A stretch of 64,000 nt of DNA from Comamonas sp. GTDB taxonomy: Bacteria; Pseudomonadota; Gammaproteobacteria; Burkholderiales; Burkholderiaceae_C. Both the position numbers and the translations under genes were made by a program. Under the pieces are notes generated by a model. It was not told where the DNA came from, did not search any database, and worked only from the letters and a program-made list of their open reading frames with translations. Location: assembly GCA_021166775.1 (NCBI GenBank), contig JAJPEQ010000001.1:107751-171750 (forward strand), given 5' to 3'. Shown one piece after another: positions 58,862 through 64,000 of this stretch. The first letter of the stretch is position 1. Every line of letters begins with the position of its first letter.

Positions 58862-60667
58862 TCAGGATGCCGGGCTGCGCACGTCAAAGCGGCGCTCCTG
58901 GCCATAGGGAAAAACATCGTACAGATAACCCTGCCGAATGCGCTCCTGGTGCGCCTGCCAGTACTCGGGGGCAAGCAGATCCGCATGGTGGCGCAAAAAG
59001 ATGTCCCGCACGACGGGGTGGCCAAGCAGGAAGGGCGCGAAGGTCTCGGGAAAGACGTCGCGGCGCGCCACCGGGTACCAGACCTCGCCCGAGAGTTCCT
59101 GCTCCTCGGTCTTGGGCTCGGGCACCGCGCGAAAGTTGCAGTCGGTGACGTACTCGATTTCATCGTAGTCATAAAACACCACCTTGCCCCCGCGCGTCAC
59201 GCCGAAATTCTTCCACAGCATGTCGCCGGGAAAGATGTTGGCTGCCACCATGTCCTTGATGGCGTTGCCGTATTCGATCACGGCGTGCTCCACCTGCGCG
59301 CGCGCCGCGGGGTTGTCCAGCCCGGTATCAAGCGCCTCCTGCAGATAGAGGTTGAGCGGCACCATGCGCCGCTCGATGTAGAGGTGGCGGATGATGACCT
59401 CCTGGTGCCCGTCCCCGTCGCGGTCGCTGATTTCGATCTGGCTCGGCGCCTCGCGCAGCAGCTCCTCGAGCAGATCATCGGAGAAGCGCTCGCGCGGCAG
59501 CGCCACCAGGCTGTATTCGAGCGTGTCGGCCATGCGCCCCACGCGGTCGTGGTGCTTGACCAGCAGGTACTTGGACTGTACCTGCTCGCGCGTCGTGTCT
59601 TTTTGTGGCGGGAAACGGTCCTTGATGAGCTTGAACACGTAGGGAAAACTCGGCAGATCGAACACCAGCATCACCATGCCCATGATGCCCGGGGCAATGC
59701 GCAACCGATCGCTCGAATGCTTCAGGTGCGAGAGAAACTCCCGGTAGAACAGCGTCTTGCCCTGCTTGGCCAGGCCGATCGCGTTGTACAGCTCGGCCAC
59801 GGGCTTGCGCGGCATGAGGCTGCGCAAGAACTGCACGTACGCGCTGGGCACGTCCATGTCCACCATGAAGTAGGCGCGCGCGAAACTGAAGAGCGCCAGC
59901 AGATCGTCTTCGCCGAACAGCATCGCGTCGATGAACAGCCGGCCGTCGTCGGCGTGCAGGATGGGCAGCGCGAACGGCAGCTCGGTGAACCCGTTGATGA
60001 CTCTTCCGACCAGATACGCGCCCTTGTTGCGATAGAACAGGCTCGCCAGCACCTGGATCTGGAAGTTGGCGCGCAAGGTCATCGCGGCGATGCGCGGCGC
60101 CATGGCCGCGTGGACACGCGCGATGTCGCGCTGCATGTCTTCAAACGGACACTGCAGATCGAAGTCCTCGATCACGCGCCGCATCGTGGACTGCAGATCG
60201 TCCCGCCGCGGGTAATACGCGCGATAGCTCGCGCGTACGCCCGGATCGTGATCTTCCAGGTACTCCGTGCTCACCGCAGGGCGCACGAAGATGAAGTCGT
60301 TGTGAAAGTGCGTGCGATGCAGGATCTTGGTCGTGACCGAATTGAAAAAAGTCTCGGCCAGCTCCGGCTGTCGGTGCTCGACCAGCAGCCCGATATAGTG
60401 CAGCTTGATCTGGTGCCACACGGCCATCGGTAGCCGATCGGCGTGAAATTCCTTTTCCAGCCGACGCACGCACTCGCGCACCCGCAGATCGTAGAACTCG
60501 ATGCGTTCGCGCTGCGCCCGCTGCTGGCCGTGCCAGTCCTGCGTTTCGAAACGGTGCTTGGCGCGCGCCGACTCGGTACGAAAAAGAAAATAGTGGCGAT
60601 TGAACCCGTCGACCATCGCCTTGGCGATGTCCCAGGCCTGGGGCGCATCAAGGCGATCGACGATCAT
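58862..60667 (-). CDS. aceK: Isocitrate dehydrogenase kinase/phosphatase
   Basis: A 601-residue AceK, which switches isocitrate dehydrogenase by phosphorylation to open the glyoxylate bypass during growth on acetate-yielding substrates. Motifs include the start [20 protein letters not shown], the ATP loop region [20 protein letters not shown] and [20 protein letters not shown]. Length fits the family. The acetyl-CoA-yielding leucine genes in the window make such a switch useful. aceA and aceB are not in the window. Confidence 0.96.
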   Translation of the reverse strand: MIVDRLDAPQAWDIAKAMVDGFNRHYFLFRTESARAKHRFETQDWHGQQRAQRERIEFYDLRVRECVRRLEKEFHADRLPMAVWHQIKLHYIGLLVEHRQPELAETFFNSVTTKILHRTHFHNDFIFVRPAVSTEYLEDHDPGVRASYRAYYPRRDDLQSTMRRVIEDFDLQCPFEDMQRDIARVHAAMAPRIAAMTLRANFQIQVLASLFYRNKGAYLVGRVINGFTELPFALPILHADDGRLFIDAMLFGEDDLLALFSFARAYFMVDMDVPSAYVQFLRSLMPRKPVAELYNAIGLAKQGKTLFYREFLSHLKHSSDRLRIAPGIMGMVMLVFDLPSFPYVFKLIKDRFPPQKDTTREQVQSKYLLVKHHDRVGRMADTLEYSLVALPRERFSDDLLEELLREAPSQIEISDRDGDGHQEVIIRHLYIERRMVPLNLYLQEALDTGLDNPAARAQVEHAVIEYGNAIKDMVAANIFPGDMLWKNFGVTRGGKVVFYDYDEIEYVTDCNFRAVPEPKTEEQELSGEVWYPVARRDVFPETFAPFLLGHPVVRDIFLRHHADLLAPEYWQAHQERIRQGYLYDVFPYGQERRFDVRSPAS

Positions 60668-60691
60668 GACAGCGCCCGCCGCCTGCGCCCG

Positions 60692-61354
60692 TCAGTGACG
60701 CTCGCGCGAGGCCACCAGGGCCACGGCCCGTTGGTAGGCGGCCTGCAAACCCTCCTCGCGGGGTATCGACATTTCCAGGTTGGTGATCAAGCCGTCTTTG
60801 AGGCCGTAACACCAGGCATGCAACTCCAGCTTCTGCCCACGCGCCCAGGCATCCTGGATCACGGTGGAATGCGCGACATTGACCACCTGCTCGATCGCAT
60901 TGAGCTCGCAGAGCACGTCATGACGCCACTGCACAGGCGTCTTCTCCAGCAAGGCCTGGTGCTTGTCTCGCACATCCTGCACGTGGCGGATCCAGTTGTC
61001 CGCCAGCCCGATGCGCAGGTTTTGCAAGGCGGCCAGTACACCGCCACAGCCGTAGTGCCCGACGACCATCAGGTGCGCCACCTTGAGCTGATCGACCGCA
61101 TACTGCACCACGGAGAGGCAGTTCAGGTCCGTCGGCACCACTACGTTGGAGATGTTGCGGTGCACGAACACCTCGCCCGGCTCCAGACCGCTGATCTGGT
61201 TGGCGGGCACGCGGCTGTCCGAGCAGCCGATCCACATGTAGCGCGGCTTCTGCTGCGACAGCAGGTCGGTGAAGAACCCCGGGCGCTCTCGCTCCATCTG
61301 CGCCGCCCACGCACGGTTGTTTGCAAAAAGATCTTCAATGTGCGCCGTGGGCAT
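60692..61354 (-). CDS. can: Beta-class carbonic anhydrase
   Basis: A 220-residue beta-carbonic anhydrase (Can type). Zinc ligands appear in MWIGCSDSRVPANQ (Cys and the Asp-Arg dyad) and VVGHYGCGGVLAALQ (His and Cys). The full length and the start TAHIEDLFANNRAWAAQM are typical. It interconverts CO2 and bicarbonate; bicarbonate is the substrate of the biotin carboxylase of mccA. It lies 25 bases upstream of aceK. Confidence 0.95.
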   Translation of the reverse strand: MPTAHIEDLFANNRAWAAQMERERPGFFTDLLSQQKPRYMWIGCSDSRVPANQISGLEPGEVFVHRNISNVVVPTDLNCLSVVQYAVDQLKVAHLMVVGHYGCGGVLAALQNLRIGLADNWIRHVQDVRDKHQALLEKTPVQWRHDVLCELNAIEQVVNVAHSTVIQDAWARGQKLELHAWCYGLKDGLITNLEMSIPREEGLQAAYQRAVALVASRERH

Positions 61355-61390
61355 GAGGCTTCTCCTTGACGTTGCGGATGAACCCGCCGC

Positions 61391-62581
61391 TCAACAGGTT
61401 TCGGCGAACAGCTCGCGACCGATCAGCATGCGGCGGATCTCGCTCGTGCCCGCCCCGATTTCATAGAGCTTGGCGTCGCGCCACAGGCGCCCGAGCGGAA
61501 ACTCGTTGATGTAGCCATTGCCCCCATGCACCTGAATGCCTTCGCCCGCCATCCAGGTCGCCTTCTCCGCGCACCACAAGATCACGCTGGCGCAATCCTT
61601 GCGCACCTGGCGCACGTGATCCTTACCCAGCAGATCCAGATTCTTGGCCACGGTGTAAGCAAACGAGCGCGCCGCCTGCAGCACCGTGTACATGTCGGCC
61701 ACCTTGCCCTGGATCAGCTGGAATTCTCCGATGCTCTGGCCGAACTGCTTGCGGTCGTGAATGTAAGGCACAACGTTGTCCATCACCGCCTGCATGATCC
61801 CGAGCGGCCCGCCCGTGAGCACCGCGCGCTCATAGTCCAGGCCGCTCATCAGCACCTTGGCGCCGTTGTTCACGCCACCGAGCACGTTCTCGGCGGGCAC
61901 CTCCACATCCTGGAACACCAGCTCGCCCGTGTGGCTGCCGCGCATGCCGAGCTTGTCGAGCTTTTGCGCGATCGAGAAGCCCTTCATGCCCTTTTCGATC
62001 AGGAAGGCCGTGACGCCACGCGCTCCCAGCTCCGGCTCGGTCTTGGCGTAAACGACCAGGGTGTCGGCATCCGGCCCGTTGGTGATCCACATCTTGGAGC
62101 CATTGAGCACGAAATAACCGCCCTTGTCCTCGGCGCGCAGCTTCATGCTGATGACGTCCGAGCCCGCGCCCGGCTCGCTCATCGCCAGCGCGCCCACATG
62201 CTCGCCGGAAATCAGTTTGGGCAGATACTTGGCTTTCTGCGCCTCATTGCCATTGCGGTTGATCTGGTTCACGCACAGGTTGCTGTGCGCACCATAGGAG
62301 AGACCCACCGACGCGCTCGCACGCGAGATTTCCTCCATCGCCACCATGTGGGCCAGGTAGCCCAGATGGGCACCGCCGTACTGCTCGGGCACCGTGATGC
62401 CCAGCACTCCCAAGTCGCCCAGCTTGCGCCAGACGTCCATTGGAAACTGATCGGTATGGTCGATTTCCGCCGCCCGCGGCGCGATCTCCGATTGCGCGAA
62501 GTCGCGCACCGCGTCGCGCAGCGCATCAATGTCCTCCCCCAGCTGAAAATTCAAACCGGGCAGGGAATGCAGGACGCTCAT
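61391..62581 (-). CDS. ivd: Isovaleryl-CoA dehydrogenase
   Basis: A 396-residue acyl-CoA dehydrogenase closely fitting isovaleryl-CoA dehydrogenase (LiuA): [60 protein letters not shown] and [20 protein letters not shown], ending [18 protein letters not shown]. The usual catalytic Glu of the family is in this area. It produces 3-methylcrotonyl-CoA for the MccAB complex encoded at 45320-51028. It lies directly downstream of a MerR-type regulator and its palindromic operator. Confidence 0.95.
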   Translation of the reverse strand: MSVLHSLPGLNFQLGEDIDALRDAVRDFAQSEIAPRAAEIDHTDQFPMDVWRKLGDLGVLGITVPEQYGGAHLGYLAHMVAMEEISRASASVGLSYGAHSNLCVNQINRNGNEAQKAKYLPKLISGEHVGALAMSEPGAGSDVISMKLRAEDKGGYFVLNGSKMWITNGPDADTLVVYAKTEPELGARGVTAFLIEKGMKGFSIAQKLDKLGMRGSHTGELVFQDVEVPAENVLGGVNNGAKVLMSGLDYERAVLTGGPLGIMQAVMDNVVPYIHDRKQFGQSIGEFQLIQGKVADMYTVLQAARSFAYTVAKNLDLLGKDHVRQVRKDCASVILWCAEKATWMAGEGIQVHGGNGYINEFPLGRLWRDAKLYEIGAGTSEIRRMLIGRELFAETC

Positions 62582-62618
62582 GATGGTCTCCGGGAATGGG
62601 CTTGGGCCCAGAATTTAG

Positions 62619-62640
62619 TTGACGTTTACGTAAACGTTAA
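62619..62640. promoter_or_regulatory. LiuR-type palindromic operator in the ivd promoter
   Basis: The core ACGTTTACGTAAACGT (62622-62637) is a perfect 16-base palindrome extended by TTG/TAA on the sides. It lies between the MerR-type stop and the ivd start. On the minus strand TTAACG and TAAATT spaced by 17 bases overlap it, so a bound MerR-family dimer would sit on the promoter spacer, as is usual for this class. Confidence 0.75.
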
Positions 62641-62643
62641 TTA

Positions 62644-63051
62644 TCAATCATTTTCCGCACCGGTCGCGGCCAATCGGGTCAGCAGCATGCGGGCTTCGCG
62701 CTCGTGTTCGCTCACCTCGTCCAGATTCGCCTGCAGGTCCTTCATCTGCGCTTCAAGCTGGCGCCTGTGCTGTCCCAGCACTTCGAGGAACCTGCGCAAC
62801 TGGGCGCCCGTATCGCGCGGGCTGTCGTAGAGATCGATGATTTCCTTGGCCTGCACCAGCGAAAGCCCCAGCCGCTTGGCGCGCAAAGTCAGCTTGAGAC
62901 GGGTGCGATCGCGTGAACTGTACACGCGGGAGCGCCCGGCCGGCCCCGCCCTTTCGGGTTGCAGCAGGCCCATGTCCTCGTAAAAGCGCATGGCGCGCGT
63001 CGTCAGATCGAACTCGCGCGCCAGATCGCTGATGGTGTAGGTGACCGCCAT
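62644..63051 (-). CDS. MerR-family regulator (LiuR type)
   Basis: A 135-residue MerR-like protein: YTISDLAREFDLTTRAMRFY and EDMGLLQPERAGPAGRSRVY form the winged helix, followed by a C-terminal dimerisation coiled coil (LRRFLEVLGQHRRQLEAQMK). No metal-binding cysteines are present, which fits LiuR/SoxR-unrelated MerR members that control branched-chain amino acid degradation. It is immediately upstream of ivd with the palindrome in between. Confidence 0.88.
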   Translation of the reverse strand: MAVTYTISDLAREFDLTTRAMRFYEDMGLLQPERAGPAGRSRVYSSRDRTRLKLTLRAKRLGLSLVQAKEIIDLYDSPRDTGAQLRRFLEVLGQHRRQLEAQMKDLQANLDEVSEHEREARMLLTRLAATGAEND

Positions 63052-63097
63052 GAGGCTAAGACTTCAGAAGATCAATAACGACGCGTACGCTGCCATT

Positions 63098-63844
63098 TTA
63101 GAGGGAGGCACCCCGCAGCGAAGCCAGCTCCTGCGGCGTCAGCCAGCGCCACTGGCCCGGAGCCAGCTCTGTTGGCAGCTCAACTCCCCCGATACGCCAG
63201 CGATGAAGACGCACCACGCGATTGCCCACGGCCGCCAGCATGCGCTTGACCTGGTGATACCGGCCTTGCGTCAGGGTCAGGTCCAGTTCACAGTCGGCCA
63301 GGCGCGCGCAGTCACTTGCCCGCACCGGCGCGGGGTCATCATCGAGAACGACACCTTCGAGCAGGCGTGCTTGCTGCTCCTCGCTGACCGGATGTTTGGT
63401 GTAGACCCGGTATACCTTGGAGACATGCTTTTTCGGCGAAGCCATGCGATGGATGAACTGACCGTCATCACTGAACAGCAGCAGACCCGTCGTGTCCTGA
63501 TCAAGGCGACCGATCGCTTGCACGCCCTGGGTCGCGCCCCGAACCGGCCGCTCACGCAAAGGCTGGGGCAGCAGGCTGTAGACGCTGGGATAAATCGTCG
63601 GACGCCGCGAGCACTCGACCAAGGGCGGTTTGTGCATCATCAGATAGGCTTTGGCGTGAAACGGCCAATCGACACCCTGGACCCGCAAGACCAGTCCGTC
63701 TTCAACCAGTTCCCGTCCGCCATCCGTACAGATTTCAGGCGAAGCTGCCCCGCCGTGCACGGCCACCAGGCCTTGCTGAATCAATCCGGCGCAGACGCGA
63801 CGCGTTCCAAACCCTTGCGAATAGAGAATATCGGCCAACCGCAT
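63098..63844 (-). CDS. rsuA: 16S rRNA pseudouridine(516) synthase RsuA-like
   Basis: A 248-residue RsuA/RluB-family enzyme. An N-terminal S4 domain (MRLADILYSQGFGTRRVCAG) leads to the catalytic domain with QAIGRLDQDTTGLLLFSDDG carrying the nucleophilic Asp, and LTQGRYHQVKRMLAAVGNRV. The small-subunit-type length and GRYHQVKRM motif favour RsuA over RluE, but the exact uridine cannot be proven. It lies between the rRNA operon terminator and the MerR-type gene. Confidence 0.88.
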   Translation of the reverse strand: MRLADILYSQGFGTRRVCAGLIQQGLVAVHGGAASPEICTDGGRELVEDGLVLRVQGVDWPFHAKAYLMMHKPPLVECSRRPTIYPSVYSLLPQPLRERPVRGATQGVQAIGRLDQDTTGLLLFSDDGQFIHRMASPKKHVSKVYRVYTKHPVSEEQQARLLEGVVLDDDPAPVRASDCARLADCELDLTLTQGRYHQVKRMLAAVGNRVVRLHRWRIGGVELPTELAPGQWRWLTPQELASLRGASL

Positions 63845-63867
63845 CCTAATCGTTTCTCCAAAAACCG

Positions 63868-63899
63868 ACCCCCCTGAGTCTTGTGAGGCTCAGGGGGGT
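63868..63899 (-). terminator. rRNA operon terminator
   Basis: ACCCCCCTGAG and CTCAGGGGGGT form an 11-base-pair stem around a ten-base loop. On the minus strand it follows the 5S gene by about 14 bases and is followed by gtcggttttt, a T tract. It ends the rRNA operon. Confidence 0.85.
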
Positions 63900-63912
63900 A
63901 GGGGGGTGATGG

Positions 63913-64000
63913 TGCCTGACGATGACCTACTTTCACACGGGAGTCCGCACTATCATTGGCGCGAAGCTGTTTCACGGTCCTGTTCGGGAAGGGAAGGGGT
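63913..64000 (-). rRNA. rrf: 5S rRNA, partial (5' end beyond window)
   Basis: The complement of this segment ends in the 5S consensus: accccttcccttcccgaaca, then gaccgtgaaacagcttcgcg, cactcccgtgtgaaagtagg and tcgtcaggca. These 88 bases are the 3' three quarters of a roughly 115-base 5S rRNA. The rest of the rRNA operon must lie to the right. Confidence 0.95.

Overview
The window looks like a chromosomal segment of a betaproteobacterium of the family Comamonadaceae. This rests on a high-GC gene-dense backbone, a split leucine-degradation (liu) gene set, a double-length UvrA, and a dispersed palindromic repeat that I associate from memory with Comamonadaceae genomes. The window ends inside a 5S rRNA gene, so an rRNA operon lies just beyond the right edge.

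Layout. 1-1300: the tail of mpl and an EamA-type exporter. 1300-13150: an AT-richer foreign island bordered by decayed mobile-element debris (IS200-, IS3- and IS21-type remnants and an hsdR scrap). At its core is an amide-uptake and hydrolysis module: a UrtABCDE-like ABC importer, an amidase-signature hydrolase, an AmiC-like cytoplasmic ligand sensor and an AmiR-like ANTAR antiterminator. A strong terminator sits upstream of the first transporter gene, where an antiterminator would act. 13160-18742: further accessory genes, namely an MFS carrier, a 260-bp MITE-like element, a second-type FtsH with a nitroreductase-family protein, and a chimeric antitoxin-like ORF.

18764-39133 is mostly housekeeping: glmS, an Lrp regulator, cbpA-cbpM, tyrS-glmU coupled to an orphan histidine kinase, an M23 peptidase with anmK, a DHA2 efflux pump, erpA, a bactofilin, rplM-rpsI and the 1948-residue uvrA. 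39319-42420 is a small defence-type patch: a RES-Xre toxin-antitoxin pair, a solitary HsdR-N-like nuclease and a DUF4124 protein.

42497-51028 is a long minus-strand operon for leucine/isovalerate catabolism (mccB, a DinB protein, liuC, a DUF4126 protein, mccA, HMG-CoA lyase) followed by LysE, YbaK and thioredoxin-fold genes, with a divergent AraC regulator. 52283-56891 holds an acyl-CoA dehydrogenase, a YchJ-like protein, and an unusual translationally coupled pair: an SLC13-like permease with an N-terminal cNMP-binding-like fold plus a membrane-tethered binding protein. 56907-63844 contains an SDR, a thiolase, aceK, carbonic anhydrase, isovaleryl-CoA dehydrogenase with its MerR/LiuR-type regulator and a palindromic operator, and rsuA.

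The most interesting items are the amide module with its candidate antitermination leader, the repeat family embedded in frame in housekeeping genes, the cNMP-like/SLC13/binding-protein pair, and the fused antitoxin ORF. No CRISPR array and no tRNA gene were seen. All similarity calls come from reading the sequences, not from database searches.
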